Source: Geothrix limicola
Lineage (GTDB): Bacteria; Acidobacteriota; Holophagae; Holophagales; Holophagaceae
Reading direction: 5' to 3'
Length of the DNA: 64,000 nucleotides
NCBI RefSeq assembly: GCF_030268085.1
Contig: NZ_BSDE01000007.1
Location: 62,001 to 126,000 of the forward strand
The notes below the pieces were generated by a model, which saw only the letters and a list, made by a program, of their open reading frames with translations, was not told the origin of the DNA and ran no database searches. The translations under genes were made by a program, and so were the position numbers. This document shows, piece after piece, positions 34,587 through 43,893 of this stretch; the stretch's first letter is position 1, and every line of letters starts with the position of its first letter.

Positions 34587-36946
34587 TGCACCGTCACGAG
34601 GGCGTTGGACCAGCGCCCGGAAACGGGATTCGTGCCCATCAGGAACTGGCCGCTCTGGATGAGGACGGGCGCGTTCCCGGCGCTGAGGCCTTCCAGTTCG
34701 AGGGTGGCGAAGGGCCCGGCATCCGCGCCCGCCGGGTTGCGCCGGAAGACCAGTTTCAAGGCGCCATCCTTGCCGGGGATTTGCTCCAGAGTGCCGTTTT
34801 CCGCGCTGAGGAATTCACCGGGCGTGACGCCCTGAAGGCGCAGGCCGGGGGGCAGTCTCAGCTCCAGGGTGCCCGAACTCAGGCCGCCTCCCCCGCTCAC
34901 CGTCAGGGTGACGCGAACCCTTTCCCCGACCTTGATTTCAGAGGCCACGGGGGACATGAAGATCACGAGGTCCGAGGGCGCAGGCGGCGCGTCGGCCGGC
35001 TTCTTTTCCTGGGTGGTGTCTGTGGGAGCGGGCGCGGTCGGGGGCGCGGTCGGTGGCGCCGCCGGGGGGGCGGCTGGAGCGGTCGAGGGTGGCGCTGCGG
35101 GAGGCTGCACGGCCGGGGGCTGGGCGGGACTGAGCGGCGCGGGCTGGGCTGTGGGCTGGGTGGCAGGCGGATTCACGGCTGTGGCGGGCTTGGTCGTGGT
35201 GGCAGGCGCTGGCGTCTTCTTCGGTGCGACCGGAGAGAATGGGCCGGCCTTGGAGGTGGCGTCATCCGGATTGAAGGGCGCCATGTCCTGCTCGGTCAGG
35301 ACGGGCTTGCGGACGAGCACGGCGCGGATGGTGAGGATCACGTCGGTCTTGGCCTTGCTGTTGTGCGTGTTGCCGAACAGCCGGCCTACGAGCGGGATGT
35401 CGGCGAGTCCCCAGATGCCCTGGAGGCTCTTCTGCTCCTCGTCCTTCAGCAGGCCGCCGAAGATGGCGGTCTCGCCGTCCCGTAGGCGAGCGGAGGTCTT
35501 GATCTCGCGCTGGCCCAGGTCCGGGCGGCCAGGCGTGGAGCCCGATTTCAGCGTCGTCACGGTGCTGTCGATCTTCAGCGTGACTTCCCCGTTGTTGTGA
35601 ACACGGGGCTCCACCTTGATCTTCACGCCCACGTTCTCGTAGGAGAAGGAGGTCTGGCCGACACCGCCCAGCAGGGAGGAAGCGCCGGCGGTGGCGCCCG
35701 TGGTGCCGGTGGGCAGGGAGAGCTGGCTCTGGGTGGTGGAGATCTTTTCGCCGATGTTCACTTCGCCGGTTTCGCCCGAGGCGACCCGCACATTCGGGCT
35801 GGCCACCATGCGCGCATCGCCGTTGCTCTTGAGGAAGTCGAGGGCCAGGTTGGGGAAGAGCACGCGAATGTCGGCGGTGTGGATCTTGGTGAATCCCGAA
35901 TTGGTGTTCATGCCCGAGGTGTTGTTCACCGTGGTCGCGCCGAAACGGTACGTGCCCGAAGTATCCGAGGCGTTCAGCACCGGCAGCAGGCCCACCTGCT
36001 CCAGCGTGTTCTCGGTGACTTCCATCAGCTCGAAGTAGACCATGACCTCGGCCTTGCCCTTGTCGAGGGTGCGCACCACCTGGTCGACGATGGCCAGTTC
36101 CGTCGGCTTGGCCCGCACGATGATCGCGTTGGTACGCTTGTCCGTGAACACCTTGAGCTGGTTGTTGAGGGTCGTGAGGGTCTGCCGGAGTTCCTGGGGA
36201 TCGGCGAAGGACAGGTAGTAGGTCTTGATGATCTGGTTTTCGTAGGCTTCGCGGTTCTGGGGGCTGTTCTTGAAGATCATGATGGTGTTCTTGTCGAGCA
36301 CCTTGTAGAACAGGTCGTTCTGCAGCATGAGGGTGTCGAGCACGCGCTGGAAGGGCAGGCCGCGGAGGTCGATGGACACGCTCTGATCCTGGTACGACGT
36401 GTGGGTGATGATGTTCACCCCTGAGGCCTTGCTGAGGGTCGCGAAGATCTCGCGCAGGCTGGTCTTGCGGCTGAAGTTCAGGTCGATGCCGTCGATGGAG
36501 CGCGGGTTGAGCTGGATCGCGTTCATGGCATCAGCCTTGATCTTCATCAACTCGAGATCCTCGGTGGTATCGGCTTCGGCCTTGTCACGGGCGGCCTTTT
36601 CCTCCAGGCGGATGAGCCAGTCCTGGGCGATCTGGTTGTCGGGATCCAGCACGAGGGCCTTGCGGACTTCGGACAGCACGGTGTCGCTGAACCCCTTCAT
36701 TTCGGCCTGGCGGGCGAGGTTGAGGTGCAGTTCGGAGGCCCGCTGGGAGGCGCGCTTGATGCCGATGCGCGCCTTGGTATTGGTGGGATCGCTGCGGAGC
36801 GCGGCGCGGTATTCGGCGACGGACTCGTCATACCGGCCTTCGTCGAAGGCCTTGTTCGCCCTGTGGAGGCTGCAGCCGAGGGCCAGCACCAGGAGCGCGG
36901 CGGCGATGAGCGGTTTGCGAAGCTGGGCGAAGGAGGGAATCGGCAT
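34583..36946 (-). CDS. Secretin lipoprotein with C-terminal cohesin-like domain
   Basis: 787 aa from ATG 36946, with GAAGGA at the correct distance. Residues 1-25 form a lipoprotein signal (LLVLALGC, C25). A TPR-like stretch follows (27-120, ANKAFDEGRYDESVAEYRAAL region), then the secretin N-domains (about 150-330), and the GspD/PilQ secretin core (about 400-570, with VGVKIKVEPRVH, GQREIKTSARLRDGETAIFGGL, DIPLVGRLFG). A Pro/Ala/Thr-rich linker (about 580-650) precedes a beta-sandwich of the cohesin type (about 655-787, SEIKVGERVRVTLTVSGGGG-like start). It forms the outer-membrane ring for pili or type II export. Overlaps the pseudopilin by 4 bp. Confidence 0.9.
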   Translation of the reverse strand: MPIPSFAQLRKPLIAAALLVLALGCSLHRANKAFDEGRYDESVAEYRAALRSDPTNTKARIGIKRASQRASELHLNLARQAEMKGFSDTVLSEVRKALVLDPDNQIAQDWLIRLEEKAARDKAEADTTEDLELMKIKADAMNAIQLNPRSIDGIDLNFSRKTSLREIFATLSKASGVNIITHTSYQDQSVSIDLRGLPFQRVLDTLMLQNDLFYKVLDKNTIMIFKNSPQNREAYENQIIKTYYLSFADPQELRQTLTTLNNQLKVFTDKRTNAIIVRAKPTELAIVDQVVRTLDKGKAEVMVYFELMEVTENTLEQVGLLPVLNASDTSGTYRFGATTVNNTSGMNTNSGFTKIHTADIRVLFPNLALDFLKSNGDARMVASPNVRVASGETGEVNIGEKISTTQSQLSLPTGTTGATAGASSLLGGVGQTSFSYENVGVKIKVEPRVHNNGEVTLKIDSTVTTLKSGSTPGRPDLGQREIKTSARLRDGETAIFGGLLKDEEQKSLQGIWGLADIPLVGRLFGNTHNSKAKTDVILTIRAVLVRKPVLTEQDMAPFNPDDATSKAGPFSPVAPKKTPAPATTTKPATAVNPPATQPTAQPAPLSPAQPPAVQPPAAPPSTAPAAPPAAPPTAPPTAPAPTDTTQEKKPADAPPAPSDLVIFMSPVASEIKVGERVRVTLTVSGGGGLSSGTLELRLPPGLRLQGVTPGEFLSAENGTLEQIPGKDGALKLVFRRNPAGADAGPFATLELEGLSAGNAPVLIQSGQFLMGTNPVSGRWSNALVTVQ

Positions 36947-36963
36947 CGGGGGCATCCTTCGGA

Positions 36964-37614
36964 TCAGAATTGGTTCACGGGTGCGCCGCCGGAGGCCTCG
37001 CGGACCTCCAGGACCAGACGCAGATCCGGGTATTTCGTGTTCTGGAATTCGGCTTTGGTATCGAGGACAGACATGAGCTTCCACCGGTCCTTGAGCACGG
37101 AACCCTGGACCAGGGTGACGGGTTCCTCACCCTTCATGAAGGCACCCACCTTGCCCGAGGGGCTGCCCTTGAAGAAGCCGAGGTAGCGCAGGTCCTGCGG
37201 GCGGCCCGCGAATTCGGCGGCCTTCTCCTGGGCCAATTTCTGGCGCTGGAGTTCCTCGGCTGTCGGCGGCGGCGGCGGTGGCGGCACCACCACCTTCACG
37301 GGCGGCGGTGGCGGCAGCGGGGCCTCGAACATGAAGAGATCCCGCTGCTGCTTGGCCACCGGGGGCAGTTCGCCAGCCTTGCCCAGGGCTGCGAGGTCAG
37401 GCAGGCGGCGGAGGCCCTGCAGCTGCCGGGGATCGAGGTTCGATCCGGTCTTGGCGGCCGCCTTGTGGCCCTTGGGTGCATCCGGACTGAGGAAGGAGTA
37501 CAGGGCGTAGCCCATGACGAGCAGGAAGGCGGCGAGGGCGATCTGGGTCTTGGGGTTGGACCGGATTTCCTGGCGCATGGCCTGGAAGTCGAAGGCGTTG
37601 GAGGATGCGCTCAT
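36964..37614 (-). CDS. PilP/GspC-like inner-membrane clamp protein
   Basis: 216 aa. A short cytoplasmic N-terminus, one membrane helix (about 26-44, IALAAFLLVMGYALYSF), a flexible region with two runs of prolines (PPPPPVKVVV, PPPPPPPTAEEL) and a C-terminal beta domain (LRYLGFFKG, VGAFMKGEEPVTLVQGSVL), the arrangement of PilP/GspC that contacts the secretin. The usual PilP lipoprotein signal is replaced by a membrane helix, so it is closer to GspC-type anchoring. It lies 17 bp upstream of the secretin start. Confidence 0.75.
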   Translation of the reverse strand: MSASSNAFDFQAMRQEIRSNPKTQIALAAFLLVMGYALYSFLSPDAPKGHKAAAKTGSNLDPRQLQGLRRLPDLAALGKAGELPPVAKQQRDLFMFEAPLPPPPPVKVVVPPPPPPPTAEELQRQKLAQEKAAEFAGRPQDLRYLGFFKGSPSGKVGAFMKGEEPVTLVQGSVLKDRWKLMSVLDTKAEFQNTKYPDLRLVLEVREASGGAPVNQF

Positions 37615-38192
37615 GCCTCGCCCTCCTCAGCCTGGGGCCCACTGGCCTTGCGGAAGGCTCGAAGCACGATGGTGAGCCGCGCGCCCTCGGGGCTTTCCTC
37701 CAGGCGGCCGTCCCGCACGGCGAAGGGCAAGCCGGATCCTTCGAGATCGAGCATGAAGGCTTTGTGGTTGGCATAGATGCCCACGGCCACGAATTCGACT
37801 TCCACGGCCTCCAGGTCGGAGCCCTTGGTGCCCTCGCGGCTGGGCAGGCCGTACTTCACCGTCTGCAGCCTCAGCCCGTGCTTCTGCACCAGGGCGTGGA
37901 GGGTCTTGCTGAGGTTCCACTGGAGTTCGCCGGCCGATCCCCGGGGCAGGCGGGTCTCCAGATCCGCCAGGGTCTCCCGTCCGCGCCGGATACGGTCCGC
38001 CAGCTGCTGGAGTTCCTGGAGCTGGGTGACCTGCTGATTGCGGCTGAGCTCGGCTTCCCGCTTGGCCTTCAGTTTCTGGGACAGCTGCTGGGAGGCGTCC
38101 GGAAGCAGAAAGAACGCCACGCCCAGGCCCGACACCAGCCCCAGGATGCCCAGGGCCAGTCGGAGGCGGCTTGCGCGAAGGGGGCTGTTCAT
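37611..38192 (-). CDS. PilO-like inner-membrane assembly protein
   Basis: 193 aa. An N-terminal membrane helix (about 10-29), a coiled-coil (about 33-75) and a C-terminal ferredoxin-like domain (about 95-180) with HKAFMLDLEGS and LTIVLRAFRKA. This is the layout of PilO, which pairs with PilN to make the alignment complex. Sequence match is weak; position between PilN- and PilP-like genes supports the call. Both ends overlap neighbours by 4 bp. Confidence 0.75.
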   Translation of the reverse strand: MNSPLRASRLRLALGILGLVSGLGVAFFLLPDASQQLSQKLKAKREAELSRNQQVTQLQELQQLADRIRRGRETLADLETRLPRGSAGELQWNLSKTLHALVQKHGLRLQTVKYGLPSREGTKGSDLEAVEVEFVAVGIYANHKAFMLDLEGSGLPFAVRDGRLEESPEGARLTIVLRAFRKASGPQAEEGEA

Positions 38193-39112
38193 TGGGGATT
38201 CCTTGGGTCCGTCGGGCGCGCCCGCGCGGGACGGCGGCGGCGGTCTCCGGCTTCCTCGTCATTCGTGGGTGCGGGCGTGGGCGGCCGGGGCTGGAAGGTC
38301 TCCGGAGTCGGCCTGGCCGACGGGGGAACGACGTGCGGGGACGGCTGGCCCGTGGGTGATTGGACCTGGGGGGACTGGACCTGGGGCAGCGGGCCCGCCA
38401 CGGCCCGGCCGGCGGCCGATCCCGGGCGTCCCGAAGCCACGGGCGCGGGGGAGGCCACCGGGGATTTGCCCGGCGTTTTTCCGGGCAGGGGCGCTGCGAC
38501 AGGAGCGGCGGGTCCCAGCTTGATGGCCTTCACCTGGAAGGGGGGCGGCACGGCGGCCGTGGGCAGGCTGAGCTCGAAATCCCAGCCGCCGCCCTGGCGC
38601 TCGGCTTCCCGCTCCAGATTGACCTGCGCGAAGACCGGGGTGGTGCGCAGGGCTTCGATGAAAGCGGCTTCGGCCACGCGAGTCCGCGCCTCGCCCTTGA
38701 GTTTCATCACCACCTGCTGGGAACTGCTGCGGGCCCGCTGCAGCGTCTTCAGGCGCATGTCGGGCACCATGCACTGCTCCAGCTCCGCCGTGAGTCTGGA
38801 CCAGGGCAGGCTGCGTTCCAGCAGGATCCGCTCGGCCAGCTTCCAGCGGGCCTGCTCGCGGGAGACGTCCATGTCCTGGAGGGAGGCCTGGATCTGCTGT
38901 TCCTGCCTGGCGGCGCGCTTGGCTTCCTCGGTCAGGCTGACGGCGTCCCGTCCGGCCCGGCTGGCCTGGTGGTAGGCGCGCCAGGTGAGTCCGATGGCGC
39001 CGGTCAGGACGAGGATGCCCAGGCCGAGGCCGAGCCAGCCGAGGGCCTGGTGCCGCTGGCGCCAGAGGCTGGGGCGCGGCGCCAGGTTGAGGTGGAGGAC
39101 CGGAACGGCCAT
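38189..39112 (-). CDS. PilN-like assembly protein with Pro-rich C-terminus
   Basis: 307 aa. Starts with VPVLHLNLAPRPSLWRQRHQAL (the LNLAPRP element is typical for PilN, which binds PilM), one membrane helix (about 29-48), a coiled-coil (about 50-110) and a ferredoxin-like domain to about 200. The last about 100 residues are a Pro/Ala/Gln-rich tail with three PQVQSP-like repeats, longer than in PilN. The tail may be periplasmic spacer. Part of the overlapping operon. Confidence 0.78.
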   Translation of the reverse strand: MAVPVLHLNLAPRPSLWRQRHQALGWLGLGLGILVLTGAIGLTWRAYHQASRAGRDAVSLTEEAKRAARQEQQIQASLQDMDVSREQARWKLAERILLERSLPWSRLTAELEQCMVPDMRLKTLQRARSSSQQVVMKLKGEARTRVAEAAFIEALRTTPVFAQVNLEREAERQGGGWDFELSLPTAAVPPPFQVKAIKLGPAAPVAAPLPGKTPGKSPVASPAPVASGRPGSAAGRAVAGPLPQVQSPQVQSPTGQPSPHVVPPSARPTPETFQPRPPTPAPTNDEEAGDRRRRPARARPTDPRNPQ

Positions 39113-39843
39113 CAGCGGCTCTCCCCGAATACGAGGCGATCATCCATGAGCTTGGTGGCCAGGCCGCTATCGGGCCAGGCGGGCGCGCCCCAGATGAAGA
39201 GCTGCTGGGGCGGGCGCGATTCCCGTTGAAGGAAGGCGGCGCTGGGGGCGATGCGCTCCTCCATCCAGCCTTCGGCATCGAGGGGCTCGGACCATTGGCG
39301 CAGGAGGCAGAGCGTGCGGCCCCAGGCCACGAGGGTGCCGGCGTAGCGCCCGGATTCCACGGGGCTCAGCGACAGCAGCATGCCCGGCAGGGCGAGGGAG
39401 GGGGCCAGCAGGTTGTAGAGGTACAGCCAGCGGGGCGTGAGCGTGTGGACCGTCCGATCGAGGCGCAGGCTCAGCTGGAGCATGGATTCGCGCAGATCTT
39501 CGCGGATGCCCGAAGCCAGCCAGGCTCCGGGTTCGACTTCCAGGGCCTGCACGAAGTGGGGCGTCTCCAGGGCCAGGGCCTGGGTGAATCGCCACTTGAA
39601 GAAGGCCTCCTGGGCTTCGGCGCCGCGGGGCAGCTCGGTGAGGTCGCGCATCAGGACCGAAGGGGTCCACAGGTCTTCCACGACCCAGCGGGTGGGGCCC
39701 GGAGGCAGGGCCGCCAGCGCCTGGGCCAGCTGGTCCTCGGTGGGCGTGCCGTTCAGGGGGCGTCGATGGGTTCCGGCCACGACCCGATGGGCGTCGAGCC
39801 ACAGGAGGGAGGCGTCGGGCGGAGCCAGGAGGGGCAGCTTCAC
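39112..39843 (-). CDS. PilM-like cytoplasmic assembly protein (divergent)
   Basis: 243 aa. First gene of the operon; its stop overlaps the PilN start (TGATG). The place and the actin-like pattern (LWLDAHRVVAG, WVVEDLWTPSVLMRDL, LSLSPVESGRYAGTLVAWG) fit PilM/GspL, but it is about 100 residues shorter than PilM and no clear nucleotide-binding motif is visible. It could be an ATP-independent scaffold. Probably not an enzyme. Divergent from smc across a 214-bp promoter region. Confidence 0.6.
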   Translation of the reverse strand: MKLPLLAPPDASLLWLDAHRVVAGTHRRPLNGTPTEDQLAQALAALPPGPTRWVVEDLWTPSVLMRDLTELPRGAEAQEAFFKWRFTQALALETPHFVQALEVEPGAWLASGIREDLRESMLQLSLRLDRTVHTLTPRWLYLYNLLAPSLALPGMLLSLSPVESGRYAGTLVAWGRTLCLLRQWSEPLDAEGWMEERIAPSAAFLQRESRPPQQLFIWGAPAWPDSGLATKLMDDRLVFGESR

Positions 39844-40057
39844 AACCCTTCCCCCGGCCGGTGATCGGCCGCCAGGCTAGACGGGGGGGCTGGGAAAGGC
39901 TGCACAGGTGACTCCTGACTGGCCTGGGAAGGCCTAAGTCTAACGGGCTTCCGGCCGTTTCCCAAGGGGCCGCCCGCAAGCGCGGGTCGGATCCTACGCG
40001 TGATGTGGAATGATGGAGGGAGATGTTCCCCACTGTTTTCACCGGAGCGCTGACCGC

Positions 40058-43000
40058 GTGCGCCTGATCTCTCTCGAACTCCATGGTTTCAAATCCTTCG
40101 CCGACGCCCAGAAGCTGAGCTTCCCGGGCGGCATGACGGCGGTGGTCGGGCCGAACGGCTGCGGGAAATCGAACATTTCCGACAGCCTGGCCTGGGTGCT
40201 GGGAGAGCAGCGCGCGTCCATGCTCCGCGGCTCGGAAATGGCCGACGTGATCTTCGCGGGCACGGCCCAGCGCCGGGCGACGGGCATGGCCGAGGTCAAG
40301 CTGGTGCTCGAGATGCCGGATCCGGCCCTGCCGGGAGCGACGCGCGAGGTGGTGATCTCGCGCCGCCTCTACCGCGACACGGGCAGCGAGTACCGCATCA
40401 ACGGACGCGAGGCCCGCCTCAAGGATGTGCAGGATCTCCTGCTCGACACGGGCATGGGCACGCGGGCCTACAGCTTCATCCAGCAGGGGCAGATCGACCT
40501 CATCCTCAGCAGCAAGCCCAAGGATCGCCGCCTGCTGCTCGAAGAGGCCGCGGGCATCACGCGCTACAAGCTGCGCCGCGCCGACGCCGAGAAGCGACTG
40601 GAAGAGACCAAGGCCAACCTCCAGCGCCTCGACGACATCCTCTTCGAACTGAACAAGCAGATGGATTCGCTGCGCCGCCAGGCTTCCCGCGCGCGCAAGG
40701 CCAAGGAACTCGACACCGAGATCAAGGCCACCCAGCGCATCCTGCTCGCGGGCAAGGCCGTGGAACTGGAGGCCGCCAAGCTGCGCATCCTCGATCAGCT
40801 GGATGCCATCGAGCGCAGGGTGGCGGAACTCACGGCCCAGGTTTCGGAAAAGGCCTCCGAAGTCGAGGCGCTGCGCCTTTCGGTAGACGAGCAGCAGCAG
40901 GCGCAGGCCAAGCGCCACAGCGCGATCCTGGGCCTGGATCAGCGCCTGCAGCTGGCGGAGCAGGAGCGCGGTTTCCAGGAGGAACGGCGGGACGAGGCGA
41001 CGGGACAACTGCATCGCCTGCAGGAGCGCATCCAGACCCTGGCCGACCGGCTGTCGGAATCGGGCGATACCTTCACGGCGCTGGAGGCGGTGCTGAAGGA
41101 GGCCTCCGAACGCCTGAGTGTGTGGGAAGCGGACCTGGCCAAATCCGAAGAGATGGTGGCCCTGGCCCAGGGGGCGCTGCGACACGAGGAATCGGCACTG
41201 CACGCCCTGCGGGAGCGCAAGGCCGAAAGCCAGAAGGAGGCCCAGGCTCGCCAGAAGCAGCGGCTGGGTTTCCAGAGCCAGATCGCGCAGCTCGAAGGTC
41301 GACTCGATGCCCTGAACCACGAGGAATCCGTCCGGTCGCCGCGTCTGGAGAGTCTGCAGGCCGAAGCCACCCAGGTGGATCGCTCCCTGGAGGGGCTGCT
41401 CTCCCAGTTGGAGCAGGCCGAAGAGGCCGCCTTCGACCAGCGCCGCCGGGCGGAGACCCTGGAAGAGACCCAGCGGGTGCTGGCCCAGGATCATCACCGC
41501 GCCGAAGCCGAATTGGATGCCGCCGAGCGCCGCCTGCGGCAGCTTTCGGACCTGCTGTCCCAGAGCTTCGGCGACGAAGAATTGAAGAAGGGCCTCGGCT
41601 GGCTGCGGGAGCAGGGCATTCGTCCCAACGCGCTCGTGGAACTGCTGACGGTGGACGAGGCCTCACGCCCGGATCTGGAACGTCTGCTGGGCGCCTGGCT
41701 GCAGTCCCTGTCGGTGGATGTCGCCGGAGCCCGCCTGGCCGCGGGCGCGCCGGGGCATCTGCTGCTGGCCCTCGAGGCCGAAACCCCGGCGCCAGCCGCG
41801 CCCGAAGGCTGCGAACCGCTGCGGGACCACGTCCGCTGGAGCGGCTCTGAAAGACCGCTCGGGGCCCTGGTGGACCGGGCTTTCCGCTGTTCGGACGAGG
41901 CCCTGCCGGATCTCGCCCTCGCCCATCCCGAGTTCGCCTTCGTATCTCCCGGCTTCATCCGCCTTCCCTTCGGTCCCCTGCAGCTCGGCGTGTCCGCGCC
42001 CGCGGCCTCGCCGATCAAGCTGAGGGCCGAGCAGGAGGAGGCCAGCGCCACCCGGGAGGCGCTCCTCGACCGCCTGGAGGATCTGGAGGCCCAGCGGGGC
42101 CGGGGCGGGGATGAGGCCCGCGCCGCCCGCGAACGCTCCCTGGAGATCGATGAGGATCTGCGTGCCCTGCGCCGGAGGAGCGACACCCTCAAGGCCCAGA
42201 AGACCTCGCTCCAGGCCCAGTTGTCCGAGATCCGCGCCGCCAGCGAGCGGGCGGACGCCCTCTGGGAACAGATCGAAACCGAGATCAAGCGCCTACAGGG
42301 CCTTCTCCGCGAACTCGACGAGCATCCGGAGGAAGCGGGCGACGCCGCGCTGGAGGAGGCCATCCAGCAATCGGAAACCCTCGTGCGCGAGGCGCGCCAG
42401 CGCCTGGACGAGCGGCGCGACCAGCGCTCGGAGACGGCCCGGGGCCGCGACGCCGCCTGGGCCGAGCGGGATGGGCACGAACGCCACCTGCAGCTCGCCC
42501 AGCGGGGCCGTTTCGATCTGGAGGCCGAGCGCCAGCGGATGGAGGCCGAGGTCGGCGAACAGGTGGAGCGCATCCAGGCTTGTGCCCAGCGCCTGGCCGA
42601 ACTGGAAGCCGAATCCCAGCGCCTCCTGCAGGATCGGGAAGGCGTCCAGGAGCAGGCCCGAGAGGCTCAGCCGAGGCTGGAACTGGATCAGGAGAACCTG
42701 CGGGTCCAGGAACGGTCGGCCCGCGAATTCCAGGAGGCCCTGGAAAACGCGCGGTCCCAGCATCAGGAAGTGCTGATCCACGGGGCCCAGGTCCAGGGCA
42801 GCCAGGAGGCTCTGGCCAAGGAAGTGGAACTGGCGCTGGGGCTGGAGGTGCCGGCCTTCCTCGCGGGCCTCAGCGAGGCGGAACGCGAAGCCTGGGAAGA
42901 AGGCGAGCTGGTCCACCAGACGCGCCTGAACGAACTGCAGGGCCGGCGCATGGACCTGGGCGGCGTGAACCCCCTGGCCATCCAGGAACTGGAAGAGGCC

Positions 43001-43567
43001 GAAACGCGCATGGCCTTCATGGACGAGCAGCGGGCCGACGTCACCGCCGCCATCGGCAACCTGGAATCCACCATCCAGGAGATCAACTCCACCAGCGAGG
43101 AACGGTTCCGCGAGGCCTTCGACTTCGTGAACAACCGCTTCCAGGAAGTCTTCCGCGAGGCCTTCGGGGGCGGCAGTGCCCACCTCAGCCTCGAGGATCC
43201 GAAGAACCTGCTGGAATGCGGCATCGAGATCACGGCCCAGCCGCCCGGAAAAACCGCCAAGGCCCTCACCCTGCTGAGCGGCGGGGAGAAGGCGTTGACG
43301 GCCATTTCGCTGCTCTTCGCCATCTTCCACTTCAAGCCCAGCCCCTTCTGTGTGCTGGACGAGGTGGACGCGCCCCTGGACGAGGCCAACGTGGGGCGTT
43401 TCGCGGCCATGGTCCAGAAGATGAAGACGGACACCCAGTTCATCGTCATCACCCACCAGAAACCCACCATGGTGGCCGCCGATACCCTCTACGGCGTGAC
43501 CATGGAAGAGGCCGGCTGCTCCCGGCTGGTGAGCGTCCAGTTGCGGGAGGCGGAAGCCCTCGTCTGA
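40058..43567 (+). CDS. smc: Chromosome segregation ATPase SMC
   Basis: 1169 aa from GTG 40058, with GGAGCG upstream; an earlier ATG adds residues unlike any SMC start. N-terminal MRLISLELHGFKSF and Walker A GPNGCGKSN (31-39, K37), then a long coiled-coil (about 160-500), a hinge (about 510-650; less conserved), coiled-coil to about 1000, and the C-terminal head with LLSGGEKALTAISLLFAI (signature) and FCVLDEVDAPLDEAN (Walker B). Condensin that organises the chromosome with ScpA/ScpB. No scp genes are next to it. Confidence 0.96.
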   Translation: MRLISLELHGFKSFADAQKLSFPGGMTAVVGPNGCGKSNISDSLAWVLGEQRASMLRGSEMADVIFAGTAQRRATGMAEVKLVLEMPDPALPGATREVVISRRLYRDTGSEYRINGREARLKDVQDLLLDTGMGTRAYSFIQQGQIDLILSSKPKDRRLLLEEAAGITRYKLRRADAEKRLEETKANLQRLDDILFELNKQMDSLRRQASRARKAKELDTEIKATQRILLAGKAVELEAAKLRILDQLDAIERRVAELTAQVSEKASEVEALRLSVDEQQQAQAKRHSAILGLDQRLQLAEQERGFQEERRDEATGQLHRLQERIQTLADRLSESGDTFTALEAVLKEASERLSVWEADLAKSEEMVALAQGALRHEESALHALRERKAESQKEAQARQKQRLGFQSQIAQLEGRLDALNHEESVRSPRLESLQAEATQVDRSLEGLLSQLEQAEEAAFDQRRRAETLEETQRVLAQDHHRAEAELDAAERRLRQLSDLLSQSFGDEELKKGLGWLREQGIRPNALVELLTVDEASRPDLERLLGAWLQSLSVDVAGARLAAGAPGHLLLALEAETPAPAAPEGCEPLRDHVRWSGSERPLGALVDRAFRCSDEALPDLALAHPEFAFVSPGFIRLPFGPLQLGVSAPAASPIKLRAEQEEASATREALLDRLEDLEAQRGRGGDEARAARERSLEIDEDLRALRRRSDTLKAQKTSLQAQLSEIRAASERADALWEQIETEIKRLQGLLRELDEHPEEAGDAALEEAIQQSETLVREARQRLDERRDQRSETARGRDAAWAERDGHERHLQLAQRGRFDLEAERQRMEAEVGEQVERIQACAQRLAELEAESQRLLQDREGVQEQAREAQPRLELDQENLRVQERSAREFQEALENARSQHQEVLIHGAQVQGSQEALAKEVELALGLEVPAFLAGLSEAEREAWEEGELVHQTRLNELQGRRMDLGGVNPLAIQELEEAETRMAFMDEQRADVTAAIGNLESTIQEINSTSEERFREAFDFVNNRFQEVFREAFGGGSAHLSLEDPKNLLECGIEITAQPPGKTAKALTLLSGGEKALTAISLLFAIFHFKPSPFCVLDEVDAPLDEANVGRFAAMVQKMKTDTQFIVITHQKPTMVAADTLYGVTMEEAGCSRLVSVQLREAEALV

Positions 43568-43893
43568 TGGCGTGAAATGGAGGTTGACAGGTTCGTTTTC
43601 GCCCCTACCTACCGGGGTCCAAGGCGTTCTTGGCTGTCAATGCGAAAGAAAGCGGAAATTGTGGAAAACCCAGGATTTGGGTGGGTCGGCAGATTCTGCT
43701 AGCGTCATCAATCTAAGAGTTGAAATAATTGATCTTGTATTGATGCAGATTTGCCCTGCTCGCGTTAGGAACCCTGTATCCGGACAGGATTTAGCACCTC
43801 GAAATAGGGGCAATCCACAGCCTTTTCCACAGGGAAAAATGCCCTATTTGTAACTGTCTGGAAATATTTGAGTGACGAAGCCGTGACGGGAGC
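43568..43893. other. Non-coding AT-rich gap with DnaA-box-like words and a hairpin
   Basis: 326 bp between smc (+) and the TPR gene (-). TTGACA at 43582-43587 and an AT-rich stretch (43711-43752) stand out in this GC-rich genome. Three 9-mers resemble DnaA boxes: TGTGGAAAA (43660-43668), CAATCCACA (43811-43819) and TTTTCCACA (43823-43831). Inverted repeat GAAATAGGGGCA/TGCCCTATTT (43801-43812, 43840-43849) could terminate transcripts. No supported gene here. Confidence 0.5.
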
